Assembly (NCBI GenBank): GCA_022605955.1
Contig: JAKCOZ010000644.1
Location: 1-64,000 of the forward strand
DNA: 64,000 nucleotides
Reading direction: 5' to 3'
Source of the DNA: Rallus limicola
Lineage: Eukaryota; Chordata; Aves; Gruiformes; Rallidae
Below, piece by piece: positions 1 through 10,867 of the stretch. The notes beneath the pieces were generated by a model that was not told the DNA's origin, made no database searches, and worked only from the letters and a program-made list of their open reading frames with translations. The position numbers and the translations under genes were made by a program. Numbering within the stretch: the first letter of the stretch is position 1; every line of letters begins with the position of its first letter.

Positions 1-6
1 TCCTAT

Positions 7-155
7 TAGGAGGTTTCAGACAAGCTATGCCTTTCAGGCCTAGCTTCTTTACTTTGGGAGTTATTGCTGGACGTTTAGCATGTTTTGAACTGCAGTCTGC
101 TAGGGCCGAGAAAAGCACCGTAGGAGGTTCCAGGCATGTTCCCTCTTTCCAGGCA
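7..155 (+). repeat. Diverged internal subrepeat within the monomer
   Basis: Two parts of the unit resemble each other: the stretch starting TAGGAGGTTTCAGACA at 7 and the stretch starting TAGGAGGTTCCAGGCA at 121. Both run on through a CCTTTC- or CTCTTTCC-like segment to AGGC, with small gaps. The two are 114 bp apart one way and 84 bp the other. This suggests that the 198-bp unit grew from a shorter ancestral repeat. The alignment was made by eye and the older period is uncertain. Confidence 0.6.
22..46. repeat. 25-nt imperfect palindrome present in every ordinary monomer
   Basis: Six-base arms AAGCTA and TAGCTT are followed inward by one T/C mismatch and then GCCT/AGGC around a TTC loop. It spans the end of one unit and the start of the next and recurs every 198 bp. 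It lies exactly at the site of the 47-bp insertion found in 35 places, so it is the likely nucleation point for that rearrangement. Confidence 0.9.
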
Positions 156-224
156 AAGGAAAAGGCTGAGAGCCAAAGTGACAGGGGCTGCTCGTGTGTC
201 CTGTTAGGAGGTTTCAGACAAGCT
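27..224 (+). repeat. Reference 198-bp satellite monomer (first complete copy)
   Basis: This copy is used as the register for all positions given here: it begins at ATGCCTTTCAGGCC and ends at CAGACAAGCT. By count it has 100 G or C in 198 bases. It holds four CpG dinucleotides (in GGACGTT, GGCCGAG, CACCGTAG and GCTCGTG), one PstI site (CTGCAG, 90-95) and one StuI site (AGGCCT, 36-41). One frame on each strand has no stop codon. A common two-state site lies near the end of the unit, where GGGGCTGC alternates with GGGTCTGC along the array. Confidence 0.97.
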
Positions 225-988
225 ATGCCTTTCAGGCCTAGCTTCTTTACTTTGGGAGTTATTGCTGGACGTTTAGCATGTTTTGAACTGCAGTCTGCTA
301 GGGCCGAGAAAAGCACCGTAGGAGGTTCCAGGCATGTTCCCTCTTTCCAGGCAAAGGAAAAGGCTGAGAGCCAAAGTGACAGGGTCTGCTCGTGTGTCCT
401 ATTAGGAGGTTTCAGACAAGCTATGCCTTTCAGGCCTAGCTTCTTTACTTTGGGAGTTATTGCTGGACGTTTAGCATGTTTTGAACTGCAGTCTGCTAGG
501 GCCGAGAAAAGCACCGTAGGAGGTTCCAGGCATGTTCCCTCTTTCCAGGCAAAGGAAAAGGCTGAGAGCCAAAGTGACAGGGGCTGCTCGTGTGTCCTGT
601 TAGGAGGTTTCAGACAAGCTATGCCTTTCAGGCCTAGCTTCTTTACTTTGGGAGTTATTGCTGGACGTTTAGCATGTTTTGAACTGCAGTCTGCTAGGGC
701 CGAGAAAAGCACCGTAGGAGGTTCCAGGCATGTTCCCTCTTTCCAGGCAAAGGAAAAGGCTGAGAGCCAAAGTGACAGGGTCTGCTGGTGTGTCCTGTTA
801 GGAGGTTTCAGACAAGCTATGCCTTTCAGGCCTAGCTTCTTTACTTTGGGAGTTATTGCTGGACGTTTAGCATGTTTTGAACTGCAGTCTGCTAGGGCCG
901 AGAAAAGCACCGTAGGAGGTTCCAGGCATGTTCCCTCTTTCCAGGCAAAGGAAAAGACTGAGAGCCAAAGTGACAGGGTCTGCTCGTG

Positions 989-1059
989 TGTCCTGTTAGG
1001 AGGTTTCAGACAAGCTATGCCTTTCAGGCCTAGCTTGTCTGAAACCTCCTAACAGGACA
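989..1059. repeat. Hairpin insertion 1 (perfect arms)
   Basis: The 29-base left arm runs from TGTCCTGTTAGG to AAGCTA, the 13-base loop is TGCCTTTCAGGCC, and the right arm is the exact reverse complement. The arm and 28-bp direct copy that follow make a 47-bp insertion into an otherwise normal monomer. The next unit starts ATTCCTTTCATGCC, a variant also seen after hairpins 6, 7, 13 and 18. The next hairpin is four monomers on. Confidence 0.95.
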
Positions 1060-1827
1060 AGCTATTCCTTTCATGCCTAGCTTCTTTACTTTGGGAGTTA
1101 TTGCTGGACGTTTAGCATGTTTTGAACTGCAGTCTGCTAGGGCCGAGAAAAGCACCGTACGAGGTTCCAGGCATGTTCCCTCTTTCCAGGCAAAGTAAAA
1201 GGCTGAGAGCCAAAGTGACAGGGTCTGCTCGTGTGTCCTGTTAGGAGGTTTCAGACAAGCTATGCCTTTCAGGCCTAGCTTCTTTACTTTGGGAGTTATT
1301 GCTGGACGTTTAGCATGTTTTGAACTGCAGTCTGCTAGGGCCGAGAAAAGCACCGTAGGAGGTTCCAGGCATGTTCCCTCTTTCCAGGCAAAGGAAAAGG
1401 CTGAGAGCCAAAGTGACAGGGTCTGCTCGTGTGTCCTGTTAGGAGGTTTCAGACAAGCTATGCCTTTCAGGCCTAGCTTCTTTACTTTGGGAGTTATTGC
1501 TGGACGTTTAGCATGTTTTGAACTGCAGTCTGCTAGGGCCGAGAAAAGCACCGTAGGAGGTTCCAGGCATGTTCCCTCTTTCCAAGCAAAGGAAAAGGCT
1601 GAGAGCCAAAGTGACAGGGTCTGCTTGTGTGCCCTGTTAGGAGGTTTAAGACAAGCTATGCCTTTCAGTCCTAGCTTCTTTACTTTGGGAGTTATTGCTG
1701 GACGTTTAGCATGTTTTGAACTGCAGTCTGCTAGGGCCGAGAAAAGCACCGTAGGAGGTTCCAGGCATGTTCCCTCTTTGCAGGCAAAGGAAAAGGCTGA
1801 GAGCCAAAGTGACAGGGTCTGCTCATG

Positions 1828-1898
1828 TGTCCTGTTAGGAGGTTTCAGAAAAGCTATGCTATTCAGGCCTAGCTTGTCTGAAACCTCCTAACAGGACA
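1828..1898. repeat. Hairpin insertion 2 (A mismatch, CTATT loop)
   Basis: Same insertion as at 989-1059, but the left arm has CAGAAAAGCTA instead of CAGACAAGCTA, giving one mismatch with the right arm, and the loop reads TGCTATTCAGGCC. The following unit starts ATGCCTTTCAGGCC. The next hairpin is two monomers on. Confidence 0.95.
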
Positions 1899-2270
1899 AG
1901 CTATGCCTTTCAGGCCTAGCTTCTTTACTTTGGGAGTTATTGCTGGACGTTTAGCATGTTTTGAACTGCAGTCTGCTAGGGCCGAGAAAAGCACCGTAGG
2001 AGGTTCCAGGCATGTTCCCTCTTTGCAGGCAAAGGAAAAGGCTGAGAGCCAAAGTGACAGGGTCTGCTCGTGTGTCCTGTTAGGAGGTTTCAGACAAGCT
2101 ATGCCTTTCAGGCCTAGCTTCTTTACTTTGGGAGTTATTGCTGGACGTTTAGCATGTTTTGAACTGCAGTCTGCTAGGGCCGAGAAAAGCACCGTAGGAG
2201 GTTCCAGGCATGTTCCCTCTTTCCAGGCAAAGGAAAAGGCTGAGAGCCAAAGTGACAGGGTCTGCTCGTG

Positions 2271-2341
2271 TGTCCTGTTAGGAGGTTTCAGAAAAGCTAT
2301 GCCTTTCAGTCCTAGCTTGTCTGAAACCTCCTAACAGGACA
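2271..2341. repeat. Hairpin insertion 3 (A mismatch)
   Basis: The left arm has the CAGAAAAG change; the loop is TGCCTTTCAGTCC, a G to T change from the common loop. The following unit starts ATGCCTTTCATGCC. The distance to the next hairpin is four monomers minus one base, because of the deletion at 2544-2740. Confidence 0.95.
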
Positions 2342-2543
2342 AGCTATGCCTTTCATGCCTAGCTTCTTTACTTTGGGAGTTATTGCTGGACGTTTAGCAT
2401 GTTTTGAACTGCAGTCTGCTAGGGCCGAGAAAAGCACCGTAGGAGGTTCCAGGCATGTTCCCTCTTTCCAGGCAAAGGAAAAGGCTGAGAGCCAAAGTGA
2501 CAGGGTCTGCTCGTGTGTCCTGTTAGGAGGTTTCAGACAAGCT

Positions 2544-2740
2544 ATGCCTTTCAGGCCTAGCTTCTTTACTTTGGGAGTTATTGCTGGACGTTTAGCATGT
2601 TTTGAACTGCAGTCTGCTAGGGCCGAGAAAGCACCGTAGGAGGTTCCAGGCATGTTCCCTCTTTCCAGGCAAAGGAAAAGGCTGAGAGCCAAAGTGACAG
2701 GGTCTGCTCGTGTGTCCTGTTAGGAGGTTTCAGACAAGCT
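2544..2740 (+). repeat. 197-bp monomer with the only single-base deletion
   Basis: The unit reads GCCGAGAAAGCACC near 2622-2635 where all others have GAGAAAAGC, a loss of one A in a run of four. It is the only length change in the window apart from the 47-bp insertions. It breaks the long + frame, which ends at 2639. Confidence 0.93.
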
Positions 2741-3108
2741 ATGCCTTTCAGGCCTAGCTTCTTTACTTTGGGAGTTATTGCTGGACGTTTAGCATGTTTT
2801 GAACTGCAGTCTGCTAGGGCCGAGAAAAGCACCGTAGGAGGTTCCAGGCATGTTCCCTCTTTCCAGGCAAAGGAAAAGGCTGAGAGCCAAAGTGACAGGG
2901 GCTGCTCGTGCGTCCTGTTAGGAGGTTTCAGACAAGCTATGCCTTTCAGGCCTAGCTTCTTTACTTTGGGAGTTATTGCTGGACGTTTAGCATGTTTTGA
3001 ACTGCAGTCTGCTAGGGCTGAGAAAAGCACCGTAGGAGGTTCCAGGCATGTTCCCTCTTTCCATGCAAAGGAAAAGGCTGAGAGCCAAAGTGACAGGGTC
3101 TGCTCGTG

Positions 3109-3179
3109 TGTCCTGTTAGGAGGTTTCAGAAAAGCTATGCCTTTCAGGCCTAGCTTGTCTGAAACCTCCTAACAGGACA
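3109..3179. repeat. Hairpin insertion 4 (A mismatch, common loop)
   Basis: The left arm has CAGAAAAG; the loop is the common TGCCTTTCAGGCC. The following unit starts ATGCCTTTCATGCC. The monomer carrying it has CCATGCAAAGG in place of CCAGGCAAAGG. Eight monomers to the next hairpin. Confidence 0.95.
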
Positions 3180-4739
3180 AGCTATGCCTTTCATGCCTAG
3201 CTTCTTTACTTTGGGAGTTATTGCTGGACGTTTAGCATGTTTTGAACTGCAGTCTGATAGGGCCGAGAAAAGCACTGTAGGAGGTTCCAGGCATGTTCCC
3301 TCTTTCCAGGCAAAGGAAAAGGCTGAGAGCCAAAGTGACAGGGTCTGCTCGTGTGTCCTGTTAGGAGGTTTCAGACAAGCTATGCCTTTCAGGCCTAGCT
3401 TCTTTACTTTGGGAGTTATTGCTGGACGTTTAGCATGTTTTGAACTGCAGTCTGCTAGGGCCGAGAAAAGCACCGTAGGAGGTTCCAGGCATGTTCCCTC
3501 TTTCCAGGCAAAGGAAAAGGCTGAGAGCCAAAGTGACAGGGGCTGCTCGTGTGTCCTGTTAGGAGGTTTCAGACAAGCTATGCCTTTCAGGCCTAGCTTC
3601 TTTACTTTGGGAGTTATTGCTGGACGTTTAGCATGTTTTGAACTGCAGTCTGCTAGGGCCGAGAAAAGCACCGTAGGAGGTTCCAGGCATGTTCCCTCTT
3701 TCCAGGCAAAGGAAAAGGCTGAGAGCCAAAGTGACAGGGTCTGCTCGTGTGTCCTGTTAGGAGGTTTCAGACAAGCTATGCCTTTCAGGCCTAGCTTCTT
3801 TACTTTGGGAGTTATTGCTGGACGTTTAGCATGTTTTGAACTGCAGTCTGCTAGGGCCGAGAAAAGCACCGTAGGAGGTTCCAGGCATGTTCCCTCTTTC
3901 CAGGCAAAGGAAAAGGCTGAGAGCCAAAGTGACAGGGTCTGCTCGTGTGTCCTGTTAGGAGGTTTCAGACAAGCTATGCCTTTCAGGCCTAGCTTCTTTA
4001 CTTTGGGAGTTATTGCTGGACGTTTAGCATGTTTTGAACTGCAGTCTGCTAGGGCCGAGAAAAGCACCGTAGGAGGTTCCAGGCATGTTCCCTCTTTCCA
4101 GGCAAAGGAAAAGGCTGAGAGCCAAAGTGACAGGGTCTGCTTGTGTGTCCTGTTAGGAGGTTTCAGACAAGCTATGCCTTTCAGGCCTAGCTTCTTTACT
4201 TTGGGAGTTATTGCTGGACGTTTAGCATGTTTTGAACTGCAGTCTGCTAGGGCCGAGAAAAGCACCGTAGGAGGTTCCAGGCATGTTCCCTCTTTCCAAG
4301 CAAAGGAAAAGGCTGAGAGCCAAAGTGACAGGGGCTGCTCGTGTGTCCTGTTAGGAGGTTTCAGACAAGCTATGCCTTTCAGGCCTAGCTTCTTTTCTTT
4401 GGGAGTTATTGCTGGACGTTTAGCATGTTTTGAACTGCAGTCTGCTAGGGCCGAGAAAAGCACCGTAGGAGGTTCCAGGCATGTTCCCTCTTTCCAGGCA
4501 AAGGAAAAGGCTGAGAGCCAAAGTGACAGGGTCTGCTCGTGCGTCCTGTTAGGAGGTTTCAGACAAGCTATGCCTTTCAGGCCTAGCTTCTTTACTTTGG
4601 GAGTTATTGCTGGACGTTTAGCATGTTTTGAACTGCAGTCTGCTAGGGCTGAGAAAAGCACCGTAGGAGGTTCCAGGCATGTTCCCTCTTTCCATGCAAA
4701 GGAAAAGGCTGAGAGCCAAAGTGTCAGGGTCTGCTCGTG

Positions 4740-4810
4740 TGTCCTGTTAGGTGTTTTCAGAAAAGCTATGCCTTTCAGGCCTAGCTTGTCTGAAACCTCC
4801 TAACAGGACA
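4740..4810. repeat. Hairpin insertion 5 (three arm mismatches)
   Basis: The left arm reads TTAGGTGTTTTCAGAAAAG, adding two changes (GGAGG to GGTGT) to the usual A mismatch, while the right arm is unchanged. This is the most decayed stem in the window. Seven monomers to the next hairpin. Confidence 0.95.
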
Positions 4811-6172
4811 AGCTATGCCTTTCATGCCTAGCTTCTTTACTTTGGGAGTTATTGCTGGACGTTTAGCATGTTTTGAACTGCAGTCTGCTAGGGCCGAGAA
4901 AAGCACCGTAGGAGGTTCCAGGCATGTTCCCTCTTTCCAGGCAAAGGAAAAGGCTGAGAGCCAAAGTGACAGGGTCTGCTCGTGTGTCCTGTTAGGGGGT
5001 TTCAGACAAGCTATGCCTTTCAGGCCTAGCTTCTTTACTTTGGGAGTTATTGCTGGACGTTTAGCATGTTTTGAACTGCAGTCTGCTAGGGCCGAGAAAA
5101 GCAATGTAGGAGGTTCCAGGCATGTTCCCTCTTTCCAGGCAAAGGAAAAGGCTGAGAGCCAAAGTGACAGGGTCTGCTGGTGTGTCCTGTTAGGAGGTTT
5201 CAGACAAGCTATGCCTTTCAGGCCTAGCTTCTTTACTTTGGGAGTTATTGCTGGACGTTTAGCATGTTTTGAACTGCAGTCTGCTAGGGCCGAGAAAAGC
5301 ACCGTAGGAGGTTCCAGGCATGTTCCCTCTTTCCAGGCAAAGGAAAAGGCTGAGAGCCAAAGTGACAGGGTCTGCTCGTGTGTCCTGTTAGGAGGTTTCA
5401 GACAAGCTATGCCTTTCAGGCCTAGCTTCTTTACTTTGGGAGTTATTGCTGGACGTTTAGCATGTTTTGAACTGCAGTCTGCTAGGGCCGAGAAAAGCAC
5501 CGTAGGAGGTTCCAGGCATGTTCCCTCTTTCCAGGCAAAGGAAAAGGCTGAGAGCCAAAGTGACAGGGGCTGCTCGTGTGTCCTGTTAGGAGGTTTCAGA
5601 CAAGCTATGCCTTTCAGGCCTAGCTTCTTTACTTTGGGAGTTATTGCTGGACGTTTAGCATGTTTTGAACTGCAGTCTGCTAGGGCCGAGAAAAGCACCG
5701 TAGGAGGTTCCAGGCATGTTCCCTCTTTCCAGGCAAAGGAAAAGGCTGAGAGCCAAAGTGACAGGGGCTGCTCGTGTGTCCTGTTAGGAGGTTTCAGACA
5801 AGCTATGCCTTTCAGGCCTAGGTTCTTTACTTTGGGAGTTATTGCTGGACGTTTAGCATTCTTTGAACTGCAGTCTGCTAGGGCCGAGAAAAGCACCGTA
5901 GGAGGTTCCAGGCATGTTCCCTCTTTCCAGGCAAAGGAAAAGGCTGAGAGCCAAAGTGACAGGGGCTGCTTGTGTGTCTTGTTAGGAGGTTTCAGACAAG
6001 CTATGCCTTTCAGGCCTAGCTTCTTTACTTTGGGAGTTATTGCTGGACGTTTAGCATGTTTTGAACTGCAGTCTGCTAGGGCCGAGAAAAGCACCGTAGG
6101 AGGTTCCAGGCATGTTCCCTCTTTCCAGGCAAAGGAAAAGGCTGAGAGCCAAAGTGACAGGGTCTGCTCGTG

Positions 6173-6243
6173 TGTCCTGTTAGGAGGTTTCAGACAAGCT
6201 ATGCCTTTCAGGCCTAGCTTGTCTGAAACCTCCTAACAGGACA
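6173..6243. repeat. Hairpin insertion 6 (perfect arms)
   Basis: Arms pair perfectly and the loop is the common form. The following unit starts ATTCCTTTCATGCC and has GTACGAGG in place of GTAGGAGG. Ten monomers to the next hairpin. Confidence 0.95.
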
Positions 6244-8199
6244 AGCTATTCCTTTCATGCCTAGCTTCTTTACTTTGGGAGTTATTGCTGGACGTTTAGC
6301 ATGTTTTGAACTGCAGTCTGCTAGGGCCGAGAAAAGCACCGTACGAGGTTCCAGGCATGTTCCCTCTTTCCAGGCAAAGGAAAAGGCTGAGAGCCAAAGT
6401 GACAGGGGCTGCTCGTGTGTCCTGTTAGGAGGTTTCAGACAAGCTATGCCTTTCAGGCCTAGCTTCTTTACTTTGGGAGTTATTGCTGGACGTTTAGCAT
6501 GTTTTGAACTGCAGTCTGCTAGGGCCGAGAAAAGCACCGTAGGAGGTTCCAGGCATGTTCCCTCTTTCCAGGCAAAGGAAAAGGCTGAGAGCCAAAGTGA
6601 CAGGGTCTGCTCGTGTGTCCTGTTAGGGGGTTTCAGACAAGCTATGCCTTTCAGGCCTAGCTTCTTTACTTTGGGAGTTATTGCTGGACGTTTAGCATGT
6701 TTTGAACTGCAGTCTGCTAGGGCCGAGAAAAGCAATGTAGGAGGTTCCAGGCATGTTCCCTCTTTCCAGGCAAAGGAAAAGGCTGAGAGCCAAAGTGACA
6801 GGGTCTGCTGGTGTGTCCTGTTAGGAGGTTTCAGACAAGCTATGCCTTTCAGGCCTAGCTTCTTTACTTTGGGAGTTATTGCTGGACGTTTAGCATGTTT
6901 TGAACTGCAGTCTGCTAGGGCCGAGAAAAGCACCGTAGGAGGTTCCAGGCATGTTCCCTCTTTCCAGGCAAAGGAAAAGGCTGAGAGCCAAAGTGACAGG
7001 GTCTGCTCGTGTGTCCTGTTAGGAGGTTTCAGACAAGCTATGCCTTTCAGGCCTAGCTTCTTTACTTTGGGAGTTATTGCTGGACGTTTAGCATGTTTTG
7101 AACTGCAGTCTGCTAGGGCCGAGAAAAGCACCGTAGGAGGTTCCAGGCATGTTCCCTCTTTGCAGGCAAAGGAAAATGCTGAGAGCCAAAGTGACAGGGG
7201 CTGCTCGTGTGTCCTGTTAGGAGGTTTCAGACAAGCTATGCCTTTCAGTCCTAGCTTCTTTACTTTGGGAGTTATTGCTGGACGTTTAGCATGTTTTGAA
7301 CTGCAGTCTGCTAGGGCCGAGAAAAGCACCGTAGGAGGTTCCAGGCATGTTCCCTCTTTCCAGGCAAAGGAAAAGGCTGAGAGCCAAAGTGACAGGGTCT
7401 GCTCGTGTGTCCTGTTAGGAGGTTTCAGACAAGCTATGCCTTTCAGGCCTAGCTTCTTTACTTTGGGAGTTATTGCTGGACGTTTAGCATGTTTTGAACT
7501 GCAGTCTGCTAGGGCCGAGAAAAGCACCGTAGGAGGTTCCAGGCATGTTCCCTCTTTCCAGGCAAAGGAAAAGGCTGAGAGCCAAAGTGACAGGGGCTGC
7601 TCGTGTGTCCTGTTAGGAGGTTTCAGACAAGCTATGCCTTTCAGGCCTAGCTTCTTTACTTTGGGAGTTATTGCTGGACGTTTAGCATGTTTTGAACTGC
7701 AGTCTGCTAGGGCCGAGAAAAGCACCGTAGGAGGTTCCAGGCATGTTCCCTCTTTCCAGGCAAAGGAAAAGGCTGAGAGCCAAAGTGACAGGGGCTGCTC
7801 GTGTGTCCTGTTAGGAGGTTTCAGACAAGCTATGCCTTTCAGGCCTAGGTTCTTTACTTTGGGAGTTATTGCTGGACGTTTAGCATTCTTTGAACTGCAG
7901 TCTGCTAGGGCCGAGAAAAGCACCGTAGGAGGTTCCAGGCATGTTCCCTCTTTCCAGGCAAAGGAAAAGGCTGAGAGCCAAAGTGACAGGGGCTGCTCGT
8001 GTGTCCTGTTAGGAGGTTTCAGACAAGCTATGCCTTTCAGGCCTAGCTTCTTTACTTTGGGAGTTATTGCTGGACGTTTAGCATGTTTTGAACTGCAGTC
8101 TGCTAGGGCCGAGAAAAGCACCGTAGGAGGTTCCAGGCATGTTCCCTCTTTCCAGGCAAAGGAAAAGGCTGAGAGCCAAAGTGACAGGGTCTGCTCGTG

Positions 8200-8270
8200 T
8201 GTCCTGTTAGGAGGTTTCAGACAAGCTATGCCTTTCAGGCCTAGCTTGTCTGAAACCTCCTAACAGGACA
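8200..8270. repeat. Hairpin insertion 7 (perfect arms)
   Basis: Same as hairpin 6 in the arms, loop and following unit (ATTCCTTTCATGCC, then GTACGAGG), as expected for a duplicated block. Seven monomers to the next hairpin. Confidence 0.95.
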
Positions 8271-9066
8271 AGCTATTCCTTTCATGCCTAGCTTCTTTAC
8301 TTTGGGAGTTATTGCTGGACGTTTAGCATGTTTTGAACTGCAGTCTGCTAGGGCCGAGAAAAGCACCGTACGAGGTTCCAGGCATGTTCCCTCTTTCCAG
8401 GCAAAGGAAAAGGCTGAGAGCCAAAGTGACAGGGGCTGCTCGTGTGTCCTGTTAGGAGGTTTCAGACAAGCTATGCCTTTCAGGCCTAGCTTCTTTACTT
8501 TGGGAGTTATTGCTGGACGTTTAGCATGTTTTGAACTGCAGTCTGCTAGGGCCGAGAAAAGCACCGTAGGAGGTTCCAGGCATGTTCCCTCTTTCCAGGC
8601 AAAGGAAAAGGCTGAGAGCCAAAGTGACAGGGTCTGCTCGTGTGTCCTGTTAGGAGGTTTCAGACAAGCTATGCCTTTCAGGCCTAGCTTCTTTACTTTG
8701 GGAGTTATTGCTGGACGTTTAGCATGTTTTGAACTGCAGTCTGCTAGGGCCGAGAAAAGCACCGTAGGAGGTTCCAGGCATGTTCCCTCTTTCCAGGCAA
8801 AGGAAAAGGCTGAGAGCCAAAGTGACAGGGGCTGCTCGTGTGTCCTGTTAGGAGGTTTCAGACAAGCTATGCCTTTCAGGCCTAGGTTCTTTACTTTGGG
8901 AGTTATTGCTGGACGTTTAGCATGTTTTGAACTGCAGTCTGCTAGGGCCGAGAAAAGCACCGTAGGAGGTTCCAGGCATGTTCCCTCTTTCCAGGCAAAG
9001 GAAAAGGCTGAGAGCCAAAGTGACAGGGGCTGCTCGTGTGTCCTGTTAGGAGGTTTCAGACAAGCT

Positions 9067-9264
9067 ATGCCTTTCAGGCCTAGCTTCTTTACTTTGGCAG
9101 TTATTGCTTGACGTTTTGCATGTTTTGAACTGCAGTCTGCTAGGGCCGAGAAAAGCACCGTAGGAGGTTCCAGGCATGTTCCCTCTTTCCAGGCAAAGGA
9201 AAAGGCTGAGAGCCAAAGTGACAGGGGCTGCTCGTGTGTCCTGTTAGGAGGTTTCAGACAAGCT
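9067..9264 (+). repeat. Stop-bearing monomer variant (first of ten copies)
   Basis: Three linked substitutions over about 24 bases give GGCAGTTATTGCTTGACG followed by TTTTGCATG. One of them creates a TGA in the otherwise open + frame. The same triple change begins (at GGCAG) at 9096, 11811, 12405, 15271, 18382, 26990, 31091, 48938, 52351 and 57197. The always-linked changes show one origin and later spread by block duplication. A related single change, TTGCTTGACTTTTAGC, is at 49737. Confidence 0.9.
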
Positions 9265-9632
9265 ATGCCTTTCAGGCCTAGCTTCTTTACTTTGGGAGTT
9301 ATTGCTGGACGTTTAGCATGTTTTGAACTGCAGTCTGCTAGGGCCGAGAAAAGCACTGTAGGAGGTTCCAGGCATGTTCCCTCTTTCCAGGCAAAGGAAA
9401 AGGCTGAGAGCCAAAGTGACAGGGTCTGCTCGTGTGTCCTGTTAGGAGGTTTCAGACAAGCTATGCCTTTCAGGCCTAGCTTCTTTACTTTGGGAGTTAT
9501 TGCTGGACGTTTAGCATGTTTTGAACTGCAGTCTGCTAGGGCCGAGAAAAGCACCGTAGGAGGTTCCAGGCATGTTCCCTCTTTCCAGGCAAAGGAAAAG
9601 GCTGAGAGCCAAAGTGACAGGGTCTGCTCGTG

Positions 9633-9703
9633 TGTCCTGTTAGGAGGTTTCAGACAAGCTATGCCTTTCAGGCCTAGCTTGTCTGAAACCTCCTAACAGG
9701 ACA
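9633..9703. repeat. Hairpin insertion 8 (perfect arms)
   Basis: Perfect arms, common loop. The following unit starts ATGCCTTTCAGGCC and carries GTACGAGG. Six monomers to the next hairpin. It opens the first copy of the block also found from hairpins 13 and 18. Confidence 0.95.
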
Positions 9704-10867
9704 AGCTATGCCTTTCAGGCCTAGCTTCTTTACTTTGGGAGTTATTGCTGGACGTTTAGCATGTTTTGAACTGCAGTCTGCTAGGGCCGAGAAAAGCACC
9801 GTACGAGGTTCCAGGCATGTTCCCTCTTTCCAGGCAAAGGAAAAGGCTGAGAGCCAAAGTGACAGGGGCTGCTTGTGTGTCCTGTTAGGAGGTTTCAGAC
9901 AAGCTATGCCTTTCAGGCCTAGCTTCTTTACTTTGGGAGTTATTGCTGGACGTTTAGCATGTTTTGAACTGCAGTCTGCTAGGGCCGAGAAAAGCAATGT
10001 AGGAGGTTCCAGGCATGTTCCCTCTTTCCAGGCAAAGGAAAAGGCTGAGAGCCAAAGTGACAGGGGCTGCTCGTGTGTCCTGTTAGGAGGTTTCAGACAA
10101 GCTATGCCTTTCAGGCCTAGCTTCTTTACTTTTGGAGTTATTGCTGGACGTTTAGCATGTTTTGAACTGCAGTCTGCTAGGGCCGAGAAAAGCACCGTAG
10201 GAGGTTCCAGGCATGTTCCCTCTTTCCAAGCAAAGGAAAAGGCTGAGAGCCAAAGTGACAGGGTCTGCTTGTGTGCCCTGTTAGGAAGTTTCAGACAAGC
10301 TATGCCATTCAGTCCTAGCTTCTTTACTTTGGGAGTTATTGCTGGACGTTTAGCATGTTTTGAACTGCAGTCTGCTAGGGCCGAGAAAAGCACCGTAGGA
10401 GGTTCCAGGCATGTTCCCTCTTTGCAGGCAAAGGAAAAGGCTGAGAGCCAAAGTGACAGGGTCTGCTCGTGTGTCCTGTTAGGAGGTTTCAGACAAGCTA
10501 TGCCTTTCAGGCCTAGCTTCTTTACTTTGGGAGTTATTGCTGGACGTTTAGCATGTTTTGAACTGCAGTCTGCTAGGGCCGAGAAAAGCACCGTAGGAGG
10601 TTCCAGGCATGTTCCCTCTTTCCAGGCAAAGGAAAAGGCTGAGAGCCAAAGTGACAGGGTCTGTTCGTGCGTCCTGTTAGGAGGTTTCAGACAAGCTATG
10701 CCTTTCAGGCCTAGCTTCTTTACTTTGGGAGTTATTGCTGGACGTTTAGCATGTTTTGAACTGCAGTCTGCTAGGGCTGAGAAAAGCACCGTAGGAGGTT
10801 CCAGGCATGTTCCCTCTTTCCAGGCAAAGGAAAAGGCTGAGAGCCTAAGTGACAGGGTCTGCTCGTG

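Larger units (their letters stand above)
4811..8270 (+). repeat. Higher-order repeat: two unequal tandem copies between hairpins 5 and 7
   Basis: Rare variants recur at fixed offsets. GCAATGTAGG is at 5101 and 6732 (1631 apart), and GCATTCTTTG is at 5856 and 7883 (2027 apart). CCTAGGTTC is at 5817 and 7844, and again at 8881. The change from 1631 to 2027 means that the second copy has two extra monomers between the markers. Hairpins 6 and 7 end the copies. Confidence 0.85.

Noticed and set aside
121..138. AGGAGG followed eight bases later by ATG, like a bacterial ribosome binding site
   Set aside because: It recurs in every monomer as part of the satellite; the ATG is out of the open frame and the context is eukaryotic heterochromatin.
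200..215. Telomere-like TTAGG motif
   Set aside because: TTAGGAGG occurs once per monomer and is not in tandem; no TTAGGG run exists in the window.
27..224. CENP-B box or alpha satellite
   Set aside because: The unit is 198 bp, not about 171, and contains no TTCG or CGGG core on either strand.
989..1059. Rho-independent terminator or transposon terminal inverted repeat
   Set aside because: No U-rich tail follows the hairpin. There is no target-site duplication or transposase, and the flanks are continuous satellite; the structure fits a local template switch.
2544..2740. Frameshifted pseudogene
   Set aside because: The 1-bp deletion only interrupts a repeat-derived frame; there is no gene to break.
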